Of a stretch of 64,000 bases of DNA, positions 46,805 to 54,736 are shown piece by piece. Made by a program: the position numbers and the translations under genes. A model generated the notes under the pieces. That model made no database searches, was not told where the DNA came from, and saw only the letters and a program-made list of their open reading frames with translations. This DNA is from Roseateles sp. (lineage in GTDB: Bacteria; Pseudomonadota; Gammaproteobacteria; Burkholderiales; Burkholderiaceae_C): NCBI GenBank assembly GCA_019234295.1, contig JAFALK010000091.1, forward strand, positions 44,335-108,334. Direction: 5' to 3'. Each line of letters starts with the position of its first letter. The first letter of the stretch is position 1.

Positions 46805-47381
46805 GATGTCGCAGGCATGGCGGGTCGCCCTGCTGCTGGCCAGTGCGGCCATCGGGCCGGCCCAAGCGCAGGCTCGCTACGGAATCGGTCAGACCGTCTC
46901 GCCAGCGCAGTTGAGGCCCTGGGACATCGACGTCGCCCCGGATGGCCGCAACCTGCCGCGCGGCAGTGGCACGGTCGCGCAAGGCAAGGCGATCTATATG
47001 GCGCAATGCGCCAGCTGCCACGGCGAGCAGGGCCAGGGCGGGTTGGGCGACAAGCTTGTCGGCGGCGCCGGGACGCTGGCCACGTCAACGCCGGTCAAGA
47101 CCGTCGGCAGTTTCTGGCCCTACGCCACCACGCTATTCGACTACGTCCGCCGGGCGATGCCGCTGAATTCGCCGCAGTCGCTGTCCGACACGGAAGTCTA
47201 CGCAGTCTCGGGCTACGTCCTGCACTTGAACGGCCTGCTGAGCGAAGGCGCTGTCGTCGATGCCAAGGTCTTGACCGATCTGAAGATGCCCAATCGCAAT
47301 GGCTTCGTCGGTGACCCGCGGCCCGATGTTCACAGTGCCAGCTGCCTGCGGGAGTGTCCGACCGCCGAGGCCGCCCACTGA
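46791..47381 (+). CDS. soxD: Cytochrome c subunit of sulfite dehydrogenase, SoxD-like
   Basis: A 196-residue periplasmic cytochrome with a signal peptide ending AQAQ and one heme motif CASCH (residues 73-77). RAMPLNSPQSLSDTEVYAVSGYVLHLNG, containing the probable Met ligand, is a SoxD hallmark. It overlaps the soxC end by 14 bases and has GAGG before its ATG. It carries one heme, whereas some SoxD proteins have two. No soxXYZAB genes are in the window. Confidence 0.88.
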   Translation: MPMPRMSQAWRVALLLASAAIGPAQAQARYGIGQTVSPAQLRPWDIDVAPDGRNLPRGSGTVAQGKAIYMAQCASCHGEQGQGGLGDKLVGGAGTLATSTPVKTVGSFWPYATTLFDYVRRAMPLNSPQSLSDTEVYAVSGYVLHLNGLLSEGAVVDAKVLTDLKMPNRNGFVGDPRPDVHSASCLRECPTAEAAH

Positions 47382-47406
47382 GTCCATCACCAACCTAAGC
47401 ATTCTT

Positions 47407-48339
47407 GTGAAACCCGTTTTGCTGCTCCTGATCACGCTTCGGGATGAATTTCTCGTTCAGCTGCGTGAGCGTTTCGATGTGCGGTATGCGCCGACCCCGT
47501 CCCAAAGAGCCGAGGCCATCCAGGTCCACGGTGCCCGTATCCGGTTGGTGCTGACCAATGGAACCACCGGTCTTCGCGGCGACGAGATCGATGCCATGCC
47601 GATGCTGAGCTTGGCGAGTGCCTTTGGCGCGGGCTACGAGAACCTCGACGTCGAGCGAGCGCGCGAGCGCGGCATCGCGCTGAGCAATGGCGCAGGCACC
47701 AATGAAGACTGCGTGGCCGATCACGCACTGGCGCTGCTCCTGTCCATCGTGCGATCGATCCCGCGGCTCGATGCCGCCACCCGGCACGGCATCTGGCGCG
47801 ACGCACTGCCGCTGTTTCCGCAACTGGCGCACAAGCGGGTGGGCATCCTCGGCCTCGGCGCGATCGGCCGCAAGATCGCACGCCGCTGCGAAGGCTTCGA
47901 CCTGAGCGTGGGCTACCACAACCGGTCGCCGCGGACGGATCTGCCCTACGCCTACTTCGAAAACGCTGAGGCCCTCGCGCGATGGAGCGATTTCCTCATC
48001 GTCGCGGCGCCGGGCGGAGCCACCACAAAGCATTTGGTCAACGCTGCGGTGCTGAAGGCGCTCGGGCCCGATGGGTTTTTGGTCAACATCTCCCGAGGCA
48101 GTCTCGTGGATACGACAGCGCTTGCACGAGCCATTGCCTCAGGCGGCCTGCGCGGTGCGGCGCTGGACGTCTACGAAAGCGAGCCGGCACCACCGGCCGA
48201 GCTGATCGACCTTCAGAACGTCGTGCTCACGCCGCACCTCGCGGGCTGGTCTCCGGAAGCGAACCAGGCCTCGCTGCAATGCTTCCTCGACAACGCCGCA
48301 CTGCATCTGGCCGGCGAACCGCTGCGCACGCCGATCTGA
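47407..48339 (+). CDS. 2-hydroxyacid dehydrogenase (D-isomer family)
   Basis: A 310-residue NAD(P)-dependent enzyme. The Rossmann motif GILGLGAIGRKIARR, the substrate-region VNISRGSLVDTTALARAI, ALDVYESEP and NVVLTPHLAGW (catalytic His) show the D-isomer-specific 2-hydroxyacid dehydrogenase family, close to the GhrB/glyoxylate-hydroxypyruvate group. The start is a GTG at 47407. It follows soxD by 25 bases and may share its transcript. A link to sulfur metabolism, such as sulfolactate, is possible but not shown. Confidence 0.9.
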   Translation: MKPVLLLLITLRDEFLVQLRERFDVRYAPTPSQRAEAIQVHGARIRLVLTNGTTGLRGDEIDAMPMLSLASAFGAGYENLDVERARERGIALSNGAGTNEDCVADHALALLLSIVRSIPRLDAATRHGIWRDALPLFPQLAHKRVGILGLGAIGRKIARRCEGFDLSVGYHNRSPRTDLPYAYFENAEALARWSDFLIVAAPGGATTKHLVNAAVLKALGPDGFLVNISRGSLVDTTALARAIASGGLRGAALDVYESEPAPPAELIDLQNVVLTPHLAGWSPEANQASLQCFLDNAALHLAGEPLRTPI

Positions 48340-48351
48340 ACTCTATTCGCC

Positions 48352-50169
48352 TCAACGCCTGGCGATTCGGCGGACGACTGCGACCAGGTGATCGATCTCA
48401 TCGCAGGTGTTGTAGAACGCCAGCGAGGGGCGCACCGTGGCCTCGAGGCCGAAGCGACGCAGGATCGGTTGCGCGCAGTGATGGCCCGAGCGCACGGCGA
48501 TACCCTCCTCGTTCAGCGCATGGCCGATATCCTCGGTCGTGTGCCCCGGCAGCACGAAGGACAGCACGCTGGTCTTGTGCAGTGCGGTGCCCACCAGGCG
48601 CAGGCCTGGGATACGGCTGAGGCCGTGCGTGGCGTAGTCCAGCAGGTCGTGCTCATACTTCGCCACGTTTTCGAGCCCCAGTGCCTGCAGGTAGTCGAGC
48701 GCCGCACCAAGGCCGGCCGCATCGGCAATGTTTCCCGTGCCGGCCTCGAAGCGCGCCGGCGGCGGCTGGAAGAGGGTCCGCTCGAAGGTGACGTCGGCAA
48801 TCATGTTGCCGCCGCCCTGCCAGGGCGGTGTTTCCTCGAGCACCTCGCTGCGGCCATAGACCACGCCGATGCCGGTGGGTGCGAAGACCTTGTGTCCCGA
48901 GAACACGAAGAAGTCCGCGCCCAGCGCCTGCACGTTCACGCGCAGATGCGAGACCGATTGCGCGCCGTCCACCAGGGTGCGTGCGCCAACGGCCTTGGCC
49001 AAGGCCACGATCTCCTGCACCGGCGTGATCGTACCCAGCGCATTGGAGACCTGGGTCACCGCAACCAGCCTGGTGCGCGGGTTGAGCAACTTGCGGTATT
49101 CGTCCAGGAGAATCTGGCCGCTGTCATCGACCGGAATCACGCGCAGCCTGGCGCCCTTCTCGGCCGCCAGCTGTTGCCAGGGCACGATATTGGCGTGGTG
49201 CTCCAGGTGCGAGACGATGATCTCGTCACCGGCGCCGATGTGCTTGACGCCCCAGCTCTTGGCGACGAGATTGATGCCCTCGGTGGCACCGCGCACGAAG
49301 ATGATCTCATCGGCCGAGGCTGCTCCTAGGAAGCGCGCCACCGTGCTGCGGGCGCCTTCGTAGGCATCGGTCGCTCGGGCCGCGAGCTCATGCGCCGCAC
49401 GATGGATGTTCGAGTTCTCGTGCTCGTAGAAATGGGACAGCCGTTCGATGACCTGGCGAGGCTTGTGCGTGGTGGCCGCGTTGTCCAGCCACACCAGGGG
49501 CTTGCCGTTGATGCGCTCCTGCAGGATGGGGAAATCCTTGCGTACGGCCTGCACGTCGAAGCCGCCGGGCGCGGAACGCGCCTGTGTCTGAGGCGCGCCG
49601 CGTCGTGACTCGTGAGCCTGGACCTGGCTTGGATGCACAAAATAGTAGCCACCCGCTTCATCGCGCGATCCGCTGAGTTCGGTCGTACCCGGGCGACTGC
49701 TGGTCAGGTTCGACAGCAGGGCCTTCAGCGTGTCCTGCCCGGGCAGACCGAAGGATTGGGCACTGACGCGATCTTCAGGAACAGCGACATCCTCATGCCT
49801 CTTGCTCACCGGATGACTCGCCTCATCTACGAAGTAATAGCTGGCCGGCCGGCCGCCGGCTTGCGGCTCCTTGGGATGCGAACTCGTCGGCAAAGCAGAA
49901 GGCAGGGCCGCAGCGTAGGCCTCGGGAACGCCCGAAGCGATACCGCCCGCGCGTGGAGCGCGCACGGCGCCCGTCTCGCCCGCGGGGGCCGCCTGCGGCT
50001 GCGGGGAGACGGTCTCGCGCAGATCGATGCTGTCAGGCGCCCCGGCCCCCGGGAAGGCGGGACTCGCGCTGCCGTCGGGAAGCGTGGCAAAGAGCGCCCC
50101 CGCCAGGCGGCTCAAGGCAGCCACATCGGGGAGCCCGGCAGCCTCACTTGTAAGTGTCGTGGTAGTCAT
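48352..50169 (-). CDS. Family 2A encapsulin cargo cysteine desulfurase
   Basis: A 605-residue protein in two parts. Residues about 205-605 are a SufS-like PLP enzyme that removes sulfur from cysteine: the PLP lysine is Lys427 (FVFSGHKVFAPTG) and the catalytic cysteine is Cys565 (RSGHHCAQPIL). Residues 1-204 are Pro/Ala/Ser-rich and probably disordered. They hold two copies each of a GLP-helix motif (12-27 and 141-155) and a YYFV motif (111-114 and 175-178). In known family 2A encapsulins such an extension targets the enzyme into the shell. Its start overlaps the shell gene end by 26 bases, with GGAG upstream. Confidence 0.93.
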   Translation of the reverse strand: MTTTTLTSEAAGLPDVAALSRLAGALFATLPDGSASPAFPGAGAPDSIDLRETVSPQPQAAPAGETGAVRAPRAGGIASGVPEAYAAALPSALPTSSHPKEPQAGGRPASYYFVDEASHPVSKRHEDVAVPEDRVSAQSFGLPGQDTLKALLSNLTSSRPGTTELSGSRDEAGGYYFVHPSQVQAHESRRGAPQTQARSAPGGFDVQAVRKDFPILQERINGKPLVWLDNAATTHKPRQVIERLSHFYEHENSNIHRAAHELAARATDAYEGARSTVARFLGAASADEIIFVRGATEGINLVAKSWGVKHIGAGDEIIVSHLEHHANIVPWQQLAAEKGARLRVIPVDDSGQILLDEYRKLLNPRTRLVAVTQVSNALGTITPVQEIVALAKAVGARTLVDGAQSVSHLRVNVQALGADFFVFSGHKVFAPTGIGVVYGRSEVLEETPPWQGGGNMIADVTFERTLFQPPPARFEAGTGNIADAAGLGAALDYLQALGLENVAKYEHDLLDYATHGLSRIPGLRLVGTALHKTSVLSFVLPGHTTEDIGHALNEEGIAVRSGHHCAQPILRRFGLEATVRPSLAFYNTCDEIDHLVAVVRRIARR

Positions 50170-51073
50170 GGAACTTGCCGATCTCCACGTCGTCCAACAG
50201 GGCCAGTGCGTCGTCGCTCTGCACCGCCAGGGAGCAGTAGAGCGAGATCAAATAGCTGGCGATGGCATTGCGGTTGATGCCCATGAAGCGCACGGACAGG
50301 CCCGGGCTCTGCTCGCCGGCAAGGCCGGGCTGGAACAGCCCCACCACGCCCTGGCGCTTCTCGCCGACACGGATCAGCAGGATCTTGCTCTTGCCGTCGG
50401 CCACGGGCACCTTGTCCGACGGAATCAGCGGCACGCCGCGCCAGGTCAGGAACTGCGAGCCGAACAGGCTCACGGTCGGCGGCGGCACACCGCGCCGCGT
50501 GCATTCACGGCCGAAGGCGGCAATCACGAGTGGGTGGGTAAGGAAGAACGCAGGCTCCTTCCACACCTTGGTCAGCAGCTCGTCCAGGTCGTCGGGCGTG
50601 GGCGCGCCGGTCAGCGGCGTGAGGATCTGCTCCGGCGCCACGGAGGCGAGCAGGCCGTAGTCCGGGTTGTTGATCAGCTCGGACTCCTGGCGCTCCTTGA
50701 TGATCTCGATGGTCAGCCGCAGCTGTTCCTTGATCTGGTCGTGCGGGCTGCTGTAGAGGTCGGACACGCGCGTGTGGACGTCCAGTACGGTCGACACCGC
50801 ATTGAGGAAATACTCGCGCGGCTGATCCTCGTAGTCAACGAAGGTCTGCGGCAGTTCGCTCTCGTCGCGCGCCGCGCAGGCCACGCGGATCTCGTTGGCG
50901 TTTTTGACCTTGTTGAGGCGATAGATGCCGGCCTCCACCGGCAGCCATTGAAGCAGGTGCACCAGCCAGCGCGGGCTGATGACGGACAGCTGCGGAACCG
51001 TTTTGGTGGCGTTGGCAAGCTGTCGGGCGGCGCTGTCACTGAGCGCGAGTTGGGCTTCTTGGCTGTCTGCCAT
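50144..51073 (-). CDS. Family 2A encapsulin nanocompartment shell protein (SrpI-like)
   Basis: A 309-residue protein of the SrpI/family 2A encapsulin type, a HK97-fold capsid protein that self-assembles into a hollow shell. Recognisable segments are LSVISPRWLVHLLQWLPVEAG, YRLNKVKNANEIRVACAARD, REYFLNAVSTVLDVHTRVSD, and VGLFQPGLAGEQSPGLSVRFMGIN near the C-terminus. There is no inserted cyclic-nucleotide domain, which separates family 2A from 2B. It lies 33 bases downstream of the serine acetyltransferase gene, and its partner cysteine desulfurase gene overlaps its end. Confidence 0.95.
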   Translation of the reverse strand: MADSQEAQLALSDSAARQLANATKTVPQLSVISPRWLVHLLQWLPVEAGIYRLNKVKNANEIRVACAARDESELPQTFVDYEDQPREYFLNAVSTVLDVHTRVSDLYSSPHDQIKEQLRLTIEIIKERQESELINNPDYGLLASVAPEQILTPLTGAPTPDDLDELLTKVWKEPAFFLTHPLVIAAFGRECTRRGVPPPTVSLFGSQFLTWRGVPLIPSDKVPVADGKSKILLIRVGEKRQGVVGLFQPGLAGEQSPGLSVRFMGINRNAIASYLISLYCSLAVQSDDALALLDDVEIGKFHDYHDTYK

Positions 51074-51106
51074 GGGCTTCCTTGGTGGTTGAGAGAGGCT
51101 GTTGGA

Positions 51107-52057
51107 TCAGCCTTGCTGGGAATTGGCTTGGGTCACCTGTGTGCCGGGCGGCACGCTGCGCGTGACCCAGACGTTGCCGCCGATCGTGGCGCCCTGCCCC
51201 AGCGTGATCCGGCCTAGGATGGTGGCGCCGGCATAGATCACCACGTCGTCCTCGACGATGGGATGCCGCGGCAGTCCTTTCTGCGCGTGGCCCTCGGCAT
51301 CGACCGGGACGCTGCGCGCGCCCAGGGTCACGGCCTGGTAGATTCGCACCCGCGCGCCGATCACGGCGGTTTCGCCGATCACCACACCGGTGCCGTGATC
51401 GATGAAGAGCCCCGGTCCGATCTGCGCGCCCGGGTGGATGTCGATGCCCGTCTGCGCATGCGCGAGCTCCGCCACCATGCGGGCCAGCAGCGGAACACCC
51501 AGGCGGTACAGGCGATGCGCGATGCGGTGATGGATCATCGCGGCGATGCCTGGGTAGCAGAGCAGCACCTCGTCCACGCTGCTCGCGGCCGGATCACCTT
51601 CGAAGGCGGCCAGCACGTCGCTGTCGAGCAGGCGCCGGATCTCGGGCAGGCTCAGGGCGAACTGGCGCGTCAGTTCGCTGGCGCGCTTCGCAAGCCCGTC
51701 CTCGCGGGCCGCAGTCTGCACCGTGTGCCGGGCTGCGTAGCGAAGCTCGAGTTGGATCTGCCCATGCAAGGCATGCAGCTGCGTGTGCAGGGTGTGGCCG
51801 ACATAGAAGTCTTCGGCCTCCTGGCGCAGGTCAGGCGGCCCCAGCCGCAAGGGGAACAAGGCACCGCGCAGGCCCTCGATGACGGCATCCAACACTTCGG
51901 CGGATGGCAGCTCGCGGCCACCGGCTTCACGCGTGCGGTGCTGACGCTCTCGCCAAGCATGCCGGGCCTGACGCAGCCCGGCCACGACGTCGTCGAGCGG
52001 TAGCTCAGGTTCGGACGCGGAAGTCGGCAACTCGATAGAGGCAGGCACGGCACTCAC
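51107..52057 (-). CDS. Serine O-acetyltransferase (EpsC/CysE type)
   Basis: A 316-residue enzyme that makes O-acetylserine, the precursor of cysteine. An N-terminal helical domain is followed by a left-handed beta-helix of hexapeptide repeats (GIDIHPGAQIGPGLFIDHGT, VIGETAVIGARVRIYQAVTL, DVVIYAGATILGRITLGQGA). The catalytic residues of the family fall in the IHPGA/DHGTG part. The N-terminal domain is longer than in Escherichia coli CysE, as in the EpsC type that often accompanies family 2A encapsulins. It lies between the rhodanese and shell genes. Confidence 0.93.
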   Translation of the reverse strand: MSAVPASIELPTSASEPELPLDDVVAGLRQARHAWRERQHRTREAGGRELPSAEVLDAVIEGLRGALFPLRLGPPDLRQEAEDFYVGHTLHTQLHALHGQIQLELRYAARHTVQTAAREDGLAKRASELTRQFALSLPEIRRLLDSDVLAAFEGDPAASSVDEVLLCYPGIAAMIHHRIAHRLYRLGVPLLARMVAELAHAQTGIDIHPGAQIGPGLFIDHGTGVVIGETAVIGARVRIYQAVTLGARSVPVDAEGHAQKGLPRHPIVEDDVVIYAGATILGRITLGQGATIGGNVWVTRSVPPGTQVTQANSQQG

Positions 52058-52066
52058 AGCGTCACC

Positions 52067-52552
52067 TCAGCTCTGCTGCCACGGGAGACCATGCCAGCGC
52101 CAGCCATCGTGATGGCCGCGCTGACCGTGATCGTCCAGTTCTCCCTCAAAGCCTTCCAGCACGTTGAAGACATGACCGAAGCCGGCCTTGGTCGCGGCTT
52201 CGGCCGCCAGGGCCGAGCGCTTGCCGCTGCGACACAGGAGCAAAACCACCGCTTGCTTGTCACCCGCCAGCTTGGACTCCAGTTCGCGCACGAAGCGCGG
52301 GTTGCGCGTCAGGCTCGTGCCGGTGGCCCAGGCCACATGCAGGCTGTCTGGCACTCGGCCAACGAAATGCAATTCCTCGGCGGAGCGCACATCCACGAGC
52401 GTGGCACCGCCAGCCCGCACCAGAGCCCAAGCCTGGCTCGGTCGCAAGCCACCCGCGTAGGGAAGTTTCGCCGCGTACGCCGCGGCGCGGGCCTGGTCGA
52501 GGTGGGACTGCAGATCGGGAGCGAGTACGGGGCGATCAAGTACAGCTGGCAT
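52067..52552 (-). CDS. Rhodanese-like domain protein
   Basis: A 161-residue single-domain rhodanese. It has VDVRSAEELHFVGRVPDSLH and the active-site loop CRSGKRSA with catalytic Cys107, which would carry a persulfide. It is first in the encapsulin operon and nine bases upstream of the serine acetyltransferase gene. In related operons rhodaneses are frequent companions of the cysteine desulfurase cargo and probably accept or hand on sulfane sulfur. The His/Trp-rich tail (GQRGHHDGWRWHGLPW) is unusual. Confidence 0.92.
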   Translation of the reverse strand: MPAVLDRPVLAPDLQSHLDQARAAAYAAKLPYAGGLRPSQAWALVRAGGATLVDVRSAEELHFVGRVPDSLHVAWATGTSLTRNPRFVRELESKLAGDKQAVVLLLCRSGKRSALAAEAATKAGFGHVFNVLEGFEGELDDHGQRGHHDGWRWHGLPWQQS

Positions 52553-52654
52553 AGGAAACTCCGATTCCGCGCTGCCTGGCGCGGGCCTTGGTCATGAGGT
52601 GGCCACAGCTTAGGTACCCCAGGCCATTTGGCTAAGCGATGAAATCTCCCATCC

Positions 52655-53032
52655 TTATTCGATTTCCGAGCAAGGCCGCAGGCCACATCCGAGCTGCGCA
52701 GCTCGACGATCAGAAGCTGAAGCGCCGCTTGGCCGAGATCTCTGACAGGGGCTCCCGCAGGCCGTGCCCGAGTAAGTGCCCATGTCCACCACCTGCTCGT
52801 CGCCGCTAATCAGCTGCTCCAGCGTGAAGCGATCGCCCTCCCATTCGCGGCCGAGCATGACCAACATATGGGCGATGGCCTGGGCTGGGTCGGTCCAGGT
52901 TCCGGCGCAGGGGAAGCCCACCATCTCGGTCCAAGCGACACCGGGCGACACCCCGGCCATCATGCCGGCGATGTCACGCTGCACCGATGCGGCGTCGTGG
53001 TCGGCGACGATTTGCCGATGGGTCTTCCCCAC
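52655..53032 (-). pseudogene. NTF2-like (SnoaL) domain protein, C-terminus lost
   Basis: From a GTG at 53032 the frame reads as a nuclear-transport-factor-2-like protein: DIAGMMAGVSPGVAWTEMVG, FPCAGTWTDPAQAIAHMLVM and FTLEQLISGDEQVVDMGTYS. It breaks off at GTYSGT, where family members continue for about 35 more residues (the final strands of the cone fold). A Cys/Ser/Arg-rich tail with no family match replaces it. A deletion or frameshift near 52,760 is likely. It is 10 bases after the DsbA-family gene. Confidence 0.6.
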
Positions 53033-53042
53033 CTTCCGGTGC

Positions 53043-53732
53043 TCAGATGGTGCAGCCGTCGGCGTCGCAGGCGAAGCGATGAACTGCACGCGCCGCGACA
53101 GTGGGCATCTGCTCGCGCAGCCAGTCTTGAAACTCCTGTGGGCGGCCCAGGTAGCGAGAAAAATCCACGCTCTTCATGACGTCGCCGATGTGTAGCGCGA
53201 AGCTGGGGAAGCCCTGCGCACCGACCTGGATCATCAGCGCGCGGGTGTCCTCAAAATGCGCCTGCACTGCCGCGCCGGACTGGCGATCCAGCCCGCTGGC
53301 GAACTCGGCAGGTGCAAGGCCCAGCGTGCTGGCCACCTCGATCAGCACCGCGCGCTCCGCAATGCGGCGGCCGTCGACATAGTGCGCGACCTGCAGCGCT
53401 GCGAGCAGATCCAGCCCGCGGCCGGCCAAGGCTTCGGCGGCGAGGATGGCGGCGGTAGGCGGCTCGGAGTCGAACACCGCCGCGGTGTCTTGCAGCAGGC
53501 CGTTGAAGTAGGCCTCGCCGAAGGGCTGGCCGCTCAACTGCGCGATCCTGGCGTCATGCGGCATCACGTAGCCGCGCAGCTGCGGCGTGACGGCCTGGCG
53601 GCGCGGGCCGGTCATCATGCCGCCACCGTGCGCACGCACGTCGACGACTTCGCGGGCCGCTTTCACCAAGGGCGCGGCGCCGTAGCACCAGCCGCACAGC
53701 GGGTCGTAGAGGTAATGCAATGTGGCGATCAT
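53043..53732 (-). CDS. DsbA family oxidoreductase
   Basis: A 229-residue thioredoxin-fold protein of the FrnE/DsbA group. The active site is DPLCGWCYGAAP (Cys13 and Cys16), and the cis-Pro loop is GAQGFPSFALHIG. No signal peptide is present, so it acts in the cytoplasm, as other FrnE-like proteins do. The ATG at 53732 is preceded by GGTGAG and lies 8 bases after the MBL-fold gene stop, so the two are cotranscribed. Confidence 0.88.
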   Translation of the reverse strand: MIATLHYLYDPLCGWCYGAAPLVKAAREVVDVRAHGGGMMTGPRRQAVTPQLRGYVMPHDARIAQLSGQPFGEAYFNGLLQDTAAVFDSEPPTAAILAAEALAGRGLDLLAALQVAHYVDGRRIAERAVLIEVASTLGLAPAEFASGLDRQSGAAVQAHFEDTRALMIQVGAQGFPSFALHIGDVMKSVDFSRYLGRPQEFQDWLREQMPTVAARAVHRFACDADGCTI

Positions 53733-53740
53733 GGGGCGGC

Positions 53741-54625
53741 TCACCACTGCATCTCGCCCTTGTTGACCTTGGCGCCGATATCCAGCGCCATGCCCAGACC
53801 GGCCTGCGGGTAGGCCTTCTTCATTGCCTCGATCAGCTCGGACCCGGTCTTGGCCTTGGCGGCCTCTGCATCGAAGCGCAGCAGGTACTCGCGCGTGTAG
53901 CGGATGGCGCTGGCGTCCAGGGCGGTACCGGCCGCCATGTGGCCGGGCACGACGGTGGCGGGCTTGAGCGCTTCGATCTCGTCGAGTTGGGCGAACCAAG
54001 CCTTGCGTTCGCTGGCCTTTTGGGTGTCGGCGGTCCAGACATGGATGTTGCCAAAGATGGCGATGTTGCCGGCAATGGTCTTGATCGACGGGATCCACAC
54101 ATAGGGGCGGTGCGCCAACTCGCCGGTGGTGCCGCGCACCTCGATGGTCTCGCCGTCGACACTCAGGGTCGTGCCCTGCAGCAGGTCCGGGACAATCGCT
54201 TGTTGCGGGGCGTTGGCGCCCATCTTCGGCGCCCAGAAGGCCAGCTTGCCGGCCAGCTTGGCCTGGATCCTCTCGCGCACGGCCGGGGTGGTCAGCACCT
54301 GGGCCTGCGGGAAGTAGGTCTTCAGCACTTCGGCGCCGAAGTAGAAGTCCGGGTCGGCGTTGCTGATGAAGATGGTCTTGAGCGTCTTGCCGCTGTCCAG
54401 CACATTGGCGGCCACCCGCAGCGCATCGGCGCGGGTGAAGCCGCTATCGATCACCACGGCCTCGGTCTGCCCGCTGACCACCACGGCGTTGACGTGGAAG
54501 CTGTTGGCGTCGGCGTTGTAGACCTTGACCGTCAGTGGTGCAGCGGTCTGCGCGGCTGCAGCTGCAACGACACCCAAGCTCATGGCGGACAGGAGGAAAC
54601 GCGCAAGGCGGCTGGGCTGAAACAT
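53741..54625 (-). CDS. MBL-fold protein with a degenerate metal-binding motif
   Basis: A 294-residue exported protein (signal peptide ending AAAAAQT) with the metallo-beta-lactamase fold: AVVIDSGFTRADALRV, then ISNADPDFYFGAEVL, VVPGHMAAG and IFGNIHVW. The classical HxHxDH zinc motif should occupy the SNADPDF position, but both histidines are replaced, so normal di-zinc chemistry is doubtful. The His of the VPGH motif remains. It is divergent from a LysR gene that probably regulates it and is followed by a DsbA-family gene. Confidence 0.85.
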   Translation of the reverse strand: MFQPSRLARFLLSAMSLGVVAAAAAQTAAPLTVKVYNADANSFHVNAVVVSGQTEAVVIDSGFTRADALRVAANVLDSGKTLKTIFISNADPDFYFGAEVLKTYFPQAQVLTTPAVRERIQAKLAGKLAFWAPKMGANAPQQAIVPDLLQGTTLSVDGETIEVRGTTGELAHRPYVWIPSIKTIAGNIAIFGNIHVWTADTQKASERKAWFAQLDEIEALKPATVVPGHMAAGTALDASAIRYTREYLLRFDAEAAKAKTGSELIEAMKKAYPQAGLGMALDIGAKVNKGEMQW

Positions 54626-54689
54626 GGTGTGATCTCCGTGGATGGCAGAAGAACTGGGAACGGAGTGAACTTTAGGTTTTGCGTTATGG

Positions 54690-54708
54690 TTGATAAAGTC
54701 CATATCAA
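54690..54708. promoter_or_regulatory. Probable LysR-type operator
   Basis: A 19-base palindrome TTGATA-N7-TATCAA lies in the divergent region between the MBL-fold gene and the LysR gene, 29 bases before the LysR start. LysR-type regulators usually bind such interrupted palindromes next to their own gene. Confidence 0.55.
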
Positions 54709-54736
54709 TTGAATATTTATTGCTTGGATCGATGCA

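Noticed and set aside
45479..46852. 457-codon minus-strand frame opposite soxC
   Set aside because: It is a shadow frame. SoxC motifs and the soxD overlap support the plus strand.
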